Shown one piece after another: positions 1-5,110 of a stretch of DNA of 5,110 nucleotides. The translations under genes were made by a program, and so were the position numbers. Below the pieces are notes generated by a model. That model was not told the DNA's origin, did not search any database, and was given only the letters and a program-made list of their open reading frames with translations. This DNA comes from a bacterium (GTDB lineage Bacteria > Patescibacteriota > Minisyncoccia > Minisyncoccales > JAGLPU01): NCBI GenBank assembly GCA_030594935.1, contig JAUVEE010000044.1, positions 1 through 5,110 of the forward strand. The letters run 5' to 3'. Positions within the stretch are counted from its first letter, which is position 1. Each line of letters starts with the position of its first letter.

Positions 1-858
1 ATCGGAAACAACCCGCAGGCCGTTACTGCCCAAGTCAGCTCTCCATTAGTAGAAGAAATTTTGGCGGCGGAACCGGAACTAAAACCAAACTTGGAAATTA
101 AAGCAAAAGCCGCTCTTTCTGTTAAATTTGATTCCCAAGGAGAAAGAGAAATTCTTTACCAGACAAACGAAAAAGAAAAACTGCCCATTGCCAGTTTAAC
201 CAAGTTGGCAACCGCTTTAATTTCTTCGGATATTTATCCTGCGGAACAGAAACTGCAAATCACCAGAGAAGCGGTTGGACAACCGGGAGAAAAGGGCTGG
301 TTAAGACCGGGCGAAATGATTTCCGTAAACGACCTTCTTAATATGGTTTTGATTGAATCCAGTAATGACGCTGCTTACGCCTTAAGCGAAGGGAGGCTTT
401 CTATTGACGAATATTTATTTGAACAAGAGCGCTTTATAGAGCTAATGAATTCAAAAACAGCGGGAATAGGACTTAAAGACACCCAGTTTTTCAATTCCAC
501 CGGATTGGATAATGGCAACAGCTTTAACAATTATTCAACCGCTGATGACTTAGCAGAACTTGTTTACTATATCAGCAAACAATATCCGGCTATTCTGGAA
601 ATTTCCAATAAAACAGAATATCAGGCTTTAGATGGTTTGGGAAATCCTCACCATTTAGTGAAAAATATAAACGAGCTAATTGGCAAGATTCCTAATGTTG
701 TTGGAGGAAAAACCGGTTATACTGAAAAAGCCGGGGGTTGTATAATTCTAATATTAAAAGACGATGACTCTTTTTGCGTCAATGTGATTCTGGGAGCTGA
801 TTCCCAAGAAGCTCGCTTTCAAGAAATGGAAAAATTAATTGATTGGATCTATGACTGA
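1..858 (+). CDS. D-alanyl-D-alanine carboxypeptidase, peptidase family S11 (5'-truncated by window edge)
   Basis: This is a penicillin-binding serine DD-carboxypeptidase, which removes the terminal D-Ala of peptidoglycan stem peptides outside the cytoplasmic membrane. All three active-site motifs are present in order and at normal spacing. The SxxK motif is SLTK (Ser codon at 193, Lys at 202), SxN is SSN at 358-366, and KTG is at 709-717 inside GGKTGYTEKAGG. The frame is open from base 1 with no stop, so the TTG at 61 is probably not the true start; the real start and the expected signal peptide lie upstream of the window. The protein ends about 48 residues after KTG, so only the catalytic domain is present. 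The C-terminal beta domain and amphipathic anchor of E. coli PBP5 are missing, and attachment, if any, must come from the unseen N-terminus. The gene overlaps mraY by 8 nt, which suggests co-transcription and translational coupling. Family is very likely; the exact paralogue (DacA-, DacC- or DacF-like) cannot be told. Confidence 0.92.
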   Translation: MGNNPQAVTAQVSSPLVEEILAAEPELKPNLEIKAKAALSVKFDSQGEREILYQTNEKEKLPIASLTKLATALISSDIYPAEQKLQITREAVGQPGEKGWLRPGEMISVNDLLNMVLIESSNDAAYALSEGRLSIDEYLFEQERFIELMNSKTAGIGLKDTQFFNSTGLDNGNSFNNYSTADDLAELVYYISKQYPAILEISNKTEYQALDGLGNPHHLVKNINELIGKIPNVVGGKTGYTEKAGGCIILILKDDDSFCVNVILGADSQEARFQEMEKLIDWIYD

Positions 859-1912
859 TCTCGCTGTCAATGTCATTAAAATCTTCGCTTTGGCGGTTAT
901 TGCCAGCGCCATAGCCGCAATCTGGACTCCTCTCTTGACTAATTTTCTCTACAAGCACCGAATGTGGAGAAAAAGCGCCAGGACAAAAACAATTACCGGA
1001 GACCAGGCTGCCGTTTTCTATAAACTGCACAAAGACAACGAAACCAGAGTGCCGCGCTTCGGCGGTCTGTTAATTTGGGTCACCACTTTATTAGTGGGTC
1101 TTCTCTTTTATTCTTTGAGCCAAATTTCTGATAATTTCTGGCTGGAAAAACTTAATTTCCTTTCCCGGGGCCAGACTTGGTTGCCGCTTTTCGCTTTGGT
1201 CTCCGCTTCGCTCCTGGGTTTGACTGATGATCTTTTGCAGGTTTTTAATCGGGGAAAATATATTGCCGGCGGACTGAATTTTACCCAAAGGCTTTTAGTG
1301 GTAACCCTGATCGGGCTTATTGGCGCTTGCTGGTTCTATTTTAAACTGGACTGGAACACTATCCATATCCCGCTGGTCAATGATTTCTATATCGGCCTCT
1401 GGTATATCCCTATTTTTGTCATTACCATGATCGCCTGCTGGAGCGGGGGAGTTATTGATGGTTTGGATGGCTTGGCCGGGGGAGCTTTTGCCATTATTTT
1501 CGGCGCTTTCGGCGTTATCGCCCTTGCTCAATCCCAATTTGATTTAGCCGCTTTTTGCGCCGTAGTCATGGGAACGATTTTAACCTTTCTTTGGTTCAAC
1601 ATTCCTCCGGCCCGCTTCTATATGGGGGAGACCGGAATACTCGGTCTGACCTCAGCCTTAACAGTAGTGGCCTTTTTAACCGACTCAGTGATTGTTCTGC
1701 CTATTATTGCCGGATTATTGGTGCTGGAATCAGGCTCGGTCATTATCCAGCTTCTTTCCAAAAAAATAAGGAAAAAGAAAATCTGGCTTTGCACTCCGAT
1801 TCACCACCATTTTGAAGCCAAGGGCTGGCCCGCCTATAAAGTGACTATGAGATTCTGGCTGATAGGATTGATTTTAGCCATAACCGGAGTAGCCATTAAG
1901 CTATTGGGATAA
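851..1912 (+). CDS. mraY: Phospho-N-acetylmuramoyl-pentapeptide-transferase (MraY), divergent active-site motifs
   Basis: MraY transfers phospho-MurNAc-pentapeptide from UDP to undecaprenyl phosphate, giving lipid I at the inner face of the membrane. The 353-residue product has about ten hydrophobic segments, as usual for MraY (for example residues 6-25, 72-90, 181-196, 231-249 and 335-351). Visible motifs are PRFGG (68-72), TDD (125-127), IDGLDGLAGG (202-211), FLWFNIPPARFYMGET (246-261) and TPIHHHFEAKGW (315-326). The triple His at 318-320 separates MraY from WecA/TagO relatives. From memory of E. coli MraY, three sites differ: the catalytic Asp of MGD is Glu260, the Asn residues before DGLDGLA are missing (CWSGGVID), and the TPTMGG motif reads RVPRFGG. 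I chose ATG at 851, which overlaps the preceding gene by 8 nt; a TTG at 839 would add four residues. No strong ribosome binding site is seen. The stop overlaps the next gene by 1 nt. Family assignment is firm; activity is inferred. Confidence 0.92.
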   Translation: MTDLAVNVIKIFALAVIASAIAAIWTPLLTNFLYKHRMWRKSARTKTITGDQAAVFYKLHKDNETRVPRFGGLLIWVTTLLVGLLFYSLSQISDNFWLEKLNFLSRGQTWLPLFALVSASLLGLTDDLLQVFNRGKYIAGGLNFTQRLLVVTLIGLIGACWFYFKLDWNTIHIPLVNDFYIGLWYIPIFVITMIACWSGGVIDGLDGLAGGAFAIIFGAFGVIALAQSQFDLAAFCAVVMGTILTFLWFNIPPARFYMGETGILGLTSALTVVAFLTDSVIVLPIIAGLLVLESGSVIIQLLSKKIRKKKIWLCTPIHHHFEAKGWPAYKVTMRFWLIGLILAITGVAIKLLG

Positions 1913-3267
1913 TGATGAAAATAAACATCTTAAGAAAAAGACACCCGCGGTTTGTCTATAAAAAGTACAGCTACAAGGTATCAGGCAAAGACCTGGTTGT
2001 TTCTTTTCTTTTTGAAATTGAGCCCGGAATTCGCTTTAATCCCAAAATAACAATAAAGAATATTAAGCGAAAAGCCGGAATTGACAACCTGGTTTTTCAT
2101 CTGGGCTTGATAGAAATGTTGAGCTATTGGAAAGCAGCCTGCTCTCCGGAGATCGTGATTAAGGCCGGATGTTTGACCAAAAAACAGGTGAGCTGGTGGC
2201 ATGATTTGATCATTAAGGGAATGGGCCAGTTCTTTTACGAGAATAAAATAAACTTCAAAAAGAAAAACTTTCTTAAAATCACTTGTGGGAAGGCCAAAAC
2301 AGCTCTCTTAAAATCAACTCTAAAAAAACGAACATTGATTCCCGTGGGGGACGGAAAAGACTCTTTAACCACTTTGGAAATTTTCCGGCAACACAAAAAA
2401 TCCTTTAATTGCTTTTCTCTAAATCCGACCGCAATCACGAAAAAGATAATAAAAAAAGTTGGCTCTAAAAATCCCGTTATTGTCAGTCGCACAATAGATA
2501 GAAAGCTATTGGCTTTGAATCAAGCGGGATATCTCAACGGGCATACTCCTTTCTCGGCTTACCTGGCTTTTTTAAGCGTGCTTTGCGCTGTGATTTTTGA
2601 TTATAGGTATATTGCTTTTTCCAACGAAAGAAGCGCCAATGAAGGCAACGTAAAATATCTGGGGAAAATAATCAACCACCAGTATTCTAAAACTTTTGCT
2701 TTTGAAAAAAAATTCAGAAATTACTGCCAGAAATACTTGGTCAGCAATATTGAATACTTCAGTTTTGCGCGGCCCTTGTATGAAATACAAATAGCGAAAA
2801 TCTTTGCCGGATTTCCTCAATACTTTCCTTTATTCTTAAGCTGTAACGAAGCCAGAAAAACAGATTCCGGAAGGAAAAAAACAATAAACAAATGGTGCGG
2901 CAATTGCTCAAAATGCCTGTTTGTTTTCGCCATTCTTTATCCTTTTGTGACTAAAAAAGAAATTGTCAACATCTTTGGCAAAAATCTTTTTCAAGAAAAA
3001 AAATTGCTCCCCATAATGCGGGAATTGATTGAGGCGGATAAAGTAAAACCTTTGGAATGCGTAGGCACTAAAAAAGAAAGTTTGCTGGCTTTTTATTTAA
3101 ACTGGCAAAAAGAGAAAAAAATAGAACTGCCTTTTTTACTGGACTATTTTGCCAAAAACATCCTGCCTCAACAGCGCAATTTAGACAAGAAAGCAAAAAT
3201 AATGCTAAATTCCTGGAATAAGCAAAATAATCTGCCACCAGAATTTATCAAGCTCTTGAAAGAATAA
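1912..3267 (+). CDS. murL: UDP-N-acetyl-alpha-D-muramoyl-L-alanyl-L-glutamate epimerase (MurL)
   Basis: MurL uses ATP to invert the terminal L-Glu of UDP-MurNAc-L-Ala-L-Glu to D-Glu in the cytoplasm. In the pathway described in Xanthomonas it follows MurD2, which adds L-Glu. The 451-residue product shows a PP-loop-like PVGDGKDS motif (144-151) for ATP, then GHTPFSAYLAF (210-220), SNERSANEGNV (237-247) and NHQYSKTFAFE (255-265). Near the C-terminal third is WCGNCSKC (328-335). With Cys311 it offers four cysteines that could bind a metal; that last point is inference. There is no signal peptide or membrane segment. The gene begins at ATG 1912, whose A is the last base of the mraY stop; a second ATG follows at 1915. 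The neighbours mraY and a DD-carboxypeptidase strongly support a peptidoglycan role. Assignment comes from remembered family motifs. The alternative is an uncharacterised PP-loop adenylating enzyme. Confidence 0.85.
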   Translation: MMKINILRKRHPRFVYKKYSYKVSGKDLVVSFLFEIEPGIRFNPKITIKNIKRKAGIDNLVFHLGLIEMLSYWKAACSPEIVIKAGCLTKKQVSWWHDLIIKGMGQFFYENKINFKKKNFLKITCGKAKTALLKSTLKKRTLIPVGDGKDSLTTLEIFRQHKKSFNCFSLNPTAITKKIIKKVGSKNPVIVSRTIDRKLLALNQAGYLNGHTPFSAYLAFLSVLCAVIFDYRYIAFSNERSANEGNVKYLGKIINHQYSKTFAFEKKFRNYCQKYLVSNIEYFSFARPLYEIQIAKIFAGFPQYFPLFLSCNEARKTDSGRKKTINKWCGNCSKCLFVFAILYPFVTKKEIVNIFGKNLFQEKKLLPIMRELIEADKVKPLECVGTKKESLLAFYLNWQKEKKIELPFLLDYFAKNILPQQRNLDKKAKIMLNSWNKQNNLPPEFIKLLKE

Positions 3268-3277
3268 TTTTAAAAAT

Positions 3278-4123
3278 ATGGACAAGAAATCAACTTCTCC
3301 AAATAAATCAATTATCATTTTTGAGAATATGCCTGTAAGGAGGGTTTGGAATGAAAAACAGGAAAAATGGTATTTTGCGATTGTGGATATTGTCGCCATT
3401 TTAGCTGAGAGCAAAAACCCAAGCAGCTACATTAAGGATATGCGTCGTCGCGACACAGAACTTTCTAAAGGGTGGGGGCAAATTGCCACCCCCCTTATGA
3501 TTAAAACAAAAGGTGGTCCGCAAAGAGTAAATTGCGCTAATATTGAGGGAATTTTTAGAATTATTCAAAGTATTCCTTCGAAAAAAGCAGAACCATTTAA
3601 GCGATGGTTATCTAAGGTTGGCTATGAGCGACTGCAGGAGACAGTTAATCCGGAAATTGCCGTTAATCGAGCCAGAAAAAATTGGAAAATATTTGGCATG
3701 AGTGAAAAGTGGATTGAACAGAGAATGAGGGGGCAGGAAATCAGAAATAAATTAACTGATTATTGGAGCGAAAGTGGTGTTAAAGAAGGTATTGAATATG
3801 CCAAATTAAATGATGTAATTCATCGAGAGTGGACAGGCTTAACCACAAAACAGCATAAAAATTTAAAAAAATTAGAAAACGAAAGTTTACGCAATAATAT
3901 GACTGAGGCTGAGCTTCTTTTTACCGCCTTGGCTGAATTGTCAACTACGAAAATCGCCAAAAAAGATGAATCTCAAGGATATAACGAAAACGAAATATCG
4001 GCTAAAAAGGGTGGTGGTATTGCCAAAAACGCCAAACAACAATTAGAGGAAGCGACTGGAGAAAAAATAGTCAGCCCTAAAAATTATTTACCGCCCAAAA
4101 AACGGATTAAAAAAATAAAATAG
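3278..4123 (+). CDS. Bro-N domain protein, DinD-like (phage antirepressor / DNA-damage-inducible protein D family)
   Basis: The 281-residue product has a Bro-N type N-terminal half (about residues 12-118) with IFENMPVRRVWNEKQEKWYF, the AIVDIVAIL helix, and IEGIFRIIQSIPSKKAEPFKRWL (89-111). The C-terminal half (about 119-270) resembles E. coli DinD and related proteins: LTDYW (159-163), LNDVIHREWTG (177-187), NNMTEAELLFTALAE (206-220) and GGGIAKNAKQQLEE (245-258). The tail is very basic (PPKKRIKKIK). Length is close to that of E. coli DinD, so it looks intact. Bro-N domains are thought to bind DNA and occur in phage antirepressors; E. coli DinD is reported to affect RecA filaments. Which role applies here is unknown. 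The start ATG follows murL by 10 nt with no terminator and no Shine-Dalgarno, so read-through from the wall operon is possible. No LexA-type operator was seen upstream. Its presence after wall genes suggests an acquired cargo gene, but no mobile-element ends are visible. Confidence 0.85.
   Translation: MDKKSTSPNKSIIIFENMPVRRVWNEKQEKWYFAIVDIVAILAESKNPSSYIKDMRRRDTELSKGWGQIATPLMIKTKGGPQRVNCANIEGIFRIIQSIPSKKAEPFKRWLSKVGYERLQETVNPEIAVNRARKNWKIFGMSEKWIEQRMRGQEIRNKLTDYWSESGVKEGIEYAKLNDVIHREWTGLTTKQHKNLKKLENESLRNNMTEAELLFTALAELSTTKIAKKDESQGYNENEISAKKGGGIAKNAKQQLEEATGEKIVSPKNYLPPKKRIKKIK
3468..3496. repeat. GC-rich inverted repeat inside the Bro-N/DinD-like gene
   Basis: The arms 3468-3479 and 3485-3496 pair at 10 of 12 positions around the 5-nt loop AAATT. 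Seven of the pairs are G-C runs. The mismatches are T3473 with C3491 and G3476 with A3488. It stands out against the AT-rich surroundings. Neither strand has a T-run after it, so it is not a standard intrinsic terminator. It lies in the linker-like part of the Bro-N domain (codons for about residues 64-73). It may be a stable mRNA hairpin or a chance result of the encoded residues. Confidence 0.5.
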
Positions 4124-4177
4124 AAATATACAAATAAATATATGACAGATATTATAGCAAAATGACCGAAACAGCTC
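4124..4177. other. AT-rich intergenic segment downstream of the Bro-N/DinD-like gene
   Basis: This stretch separates the Bro-N/DinD-like gene from the promoter of the last gene. I see no hairpin followed by a T-run that would end transcription of the upstream genes. It contains a possible minus-strand extended -10 (4151-4159) and the first copy of an 8-nt direct repeat (4143-4150). Confidence 0.5.
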
Positions 4178-4186
4178 TTGACAGAT
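4143..4186 (+). repeat. Direct repeat TGACAGAT, two copies (4143-4150 and 4179-4186)
   Basis: Two identical 8-nt copies lie 36 nt apart, start to start, and the second overlaps the -35 element of the promoter at 4178. They could be operator half-sites on nearly one face of the helix, but an 8-nt repeat can occur by chance in such a biased region. Confidence 0.25.
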
Positions 4187-4206
4187 TTTATTTAATATGT
4201 TTTACT
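4178..4206 (+). promoter_or_regulatory. Sigma70-type promoter with extended -10, for the membrane protein gene at 4289
   Basis: A perfect -35 TTGACA (4178-4183) is followed by a 17-nt spacer and a -10 candidate TTTACT (4201-4206), which matches TATAAT at four of six positions. TGT directly before it (4198-4200) gives an extended -10, which can compensate for the weak hexamer. An alternative -10 is TACTAT at 4203-4208 with a 19-nt spacer. Transcription would begin near 4213, leaving a leader of roughly 75 nt before the ATG at 4289. This suggests that the last gene is its own transcription unit. Confidence 0.6.
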
Positions 4207-4235
4207 ATATCAACAGAGTGGAAATATATTCTAAT

Positions 4236-4288
4236 AATCTAAAAGTCGAAATCTAAAAATTAAAAATAAAAATAAAATTAATAAAATT
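4236..4288 (+). promoter_or_regulatory. A-rich, Shine-Dalgarno-free translation leader
   Basis: The bases before the ATG at 4289 are nearly all A and T, with iterated TAAAAAT-like units between 4254 and 4288 and no AGGAGG-like element. Such unstructured A-rich leaders can support initiation without Shine-Dalgarno pairing in other bacteria; that role here is inference. Confidence 0.35.
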
Positions 4289-5110
4289 ATGAACAAAGTT
4301 TTTTCTAAATTTAGTAAAGGAAGCATTCAAGCATGGCTTCCTACAATTGCCGGAGTTATTATCGTTCTTCTGCTTGGCGGAGGAATTTTAGCTTGGCAGT
4401 TTTTTTCGGAGCAATCTATTGTGCCCAAAAAAACTACTTTAAACATTGTCCAGGAGCAAGATTTTAATGATCTAGTCATTGAAGAAGATAACGAACAAAT
4501 CATATATAAAGGCATAATATACAAACAGCCTTTTTATATTAATGATTCTGAAATAAGTTTTTCATTGGATTTCGATTATGATAGTTGTGTCTTTTATAGT
4601 GTTAAAGGAAGCATTAATAATGTTTTTTTGGACGAGGGAAATAAATTAAGAAAACTTTCTCTATCTGAGATAAACGAATTAAAAAAAGAAGAAGTTTTAT
4701 CGGTTACGGTTATTGTTCAAAAAGAGAATGCTCTTATAAGAAATCTTGAAAACTTTTTTAAACCAGTTGTTTTTGCAAGCTGCTATTATGCAATGGGAGA
4801 AATCAGTAATCCAGAGAAAATAATTTTTAAAAAACCTACGAAACAAGAATTGACAATAACAGGTAAAGGGGAAGGAGGTGCTTCTGGAGATTTTTGGTCC
4901 TTTGAACCAGATGAAGGCCAAGGGCTGCATGTTCGAAATTATGTTGGGGCAGACGGGAAAGAGCATTATAAGACTGAGGTCACATATCCGTCATCTTATT
5001 TTATAAAATTTAAAAATAACCAAGATTATTTCAAAGCTCCTATAAATAATTTTGTTCAAAATTTCTTTTCGATAGAAAAAATCACAATACAAGGAGAAGA
5101 AAATTGTCCC
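4289..5110 (+). CDS. Unrecognised membrane-anchored protein, N-terminal part (3'-truncated by window edge)
   Basis: The frame from ATG 4289 runs 274 codons to the last base with no stop, so the gene continues beyond the window. I do not recognise the family. Residues 1-11 are short and basic (MNKVFSKFSKG). Residues 16-39 form one clear membrane segment, including IAGVIIVLLLGGGILAW, with no signal-peptidase or lipobox Cys site. A single-pass protein with the remainder outside the cytoplasm is likely. Residues 40-274 are mixed polar and aromatic, with alternating hydrophobic stretches that suggest beta structure (for example 84-104 and 187-205), a Gly-rich GKGEGGASGD (192-201), and three scattered cysteines (100, 165, 273). 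No catalytic motif stands out. ATG 4289 is the first usable start after the in-frame stop at 4232, and it puts the hydrophobic segment at the N-terminus. Base composition is more AT-rich than in the wall genes, which may mean a faster-evolving or acquired gene. It has its own promoter candidate at 4178. Confidence 0.75.
   Translation, partial: MNKVFSKFSKGSIQAWLPTIAGVIIVLLLGGGILAWQFFSEQSIVPKKTTLNIVQEQDFNDLVIEEDNEQIIYKGIIYKQPFYINDSEISFSLDFDYDSCVFYSVKGSINNVFLDEGNKLRKLSLSEINELKKEEVLSVTVIVQKENALIRNLENFFKPVVFASCYYAMGEISNPEKIIFKKPTKQELTITGKGEGGASGDFWSFEPDEGQGLHVRNYVGADGKEHYKTEVTYPSSYFIKFKNNQDYFKAPINNFVQNFFSIEKITIQGEENCP

Noticed and set aside
61..63. TTG at 61 as the start of the carboxypeptidase gene.
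   Set aside because: The frame is open back to base 1, no ribosome binding site precedes the TTG, and starting there would leave an exported enzyme with no signal peptide.
1555..1815. An 86-codon plus-strand frame within mraY.
   Set aside because: It is in another frame fully inside the well-supported mraY and has no recognisable domain.
3337..3404. A perfect AAGGAGGG with a 6-nt spacer before an ATG at 3351, opening a 17-codon frame that ends at 3404.
   Set aside because: It lies out of frame inside the Bro-N/DinD-like gene, and the purine run is explained by Arg-Arg-Val codons. The 17-residue product has no recognisable feature, so it is most likely chance.
3468..3496. The inverted repeat as an intrinsic terminator.
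   Set aside because: No T-run follows on either strand, and the site is in the middle of an intact coding sequence.
4124..4288. Mobile-element end, attachment site, tRNA or small RNA in the intergenic region.
   Set aside because: No long inverted or direct repeats, no tRNA-like cloverleaf and no terminator hairpin could be found; the stretch is simply AT-rich with a promoter.
4697..4966. An 89-codon minus-strand frame, and a 65-codon one at 4327-4524.
   Set aside because: Both lie opposite the membrane-anchored protein gene, whose continuous frame, N-terminal membrane segment and promoter make it the better call.

Overview
The window looks like a bacterial chromosome segment, most likely from a Candidate Phyla Radiation (Patescibacteria, perhaps Parcubacteria-like) organism. 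This rests on the compact overlapping genes, the divergent MraY sequence, the presence of MurL, and start codons without convincing Shine-Dalgarno sequences. The taxon is an inference from remembered family features, not a database result. Stops used are TGA, TAA, TAA and TAG, and the overlap at the TGA fits the standard bacterial code.

Positions 1-3267 hold three tightly packed plus-strand peptidoglycan genes. The first is a 5'-truncated D-Ala-D-Ala carboxypeptidase of peptidase family S11 (1-858). It overlaps mraY (851-1912) by 8 nt. mraY in turn overlaps a murL-type gene (1912-3267) by 1 nt. MurL epimerises the terminal L-Glu of UDP-MurNAc-L-Ala-L-Glu to D-Glu, MraY moves the finished UDP-MurNAc-peptide onto the lipid carrier, and the carboxypeptidase trims the stem peptide outside the membrane. 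The group therefore covers an early, a middle and a late step of the same wall pathway. It predicts that this organism makes D-Glu by the MurD2/MurL route rather than by free glutamate racemase.

Positions 3278-4123 hold a Bro-N/DinD-like protein gene 10 nt downstream, with no terminator visible between it and murL. It belongs to a family common in phages and mobile regions and is functionally unrelated to the wall genes. It contains a strong GC-rich inverted repeat inside its coding sequence.

Positions 4124-4288 are an AT-rich intergenic region with a good promoter candidate (TTGACA, 17-nt spacer, extended -10) and an A-rich leader. This leads to a 3'-truncated gene (4289-5110) for a protein with one N-terminal membrane segment and an unrecognised extracytoplasmic domain. 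Most minus-strand open frames are shadows of these genes, and I found no RNA gene, CRISPR array or insertion sequence.
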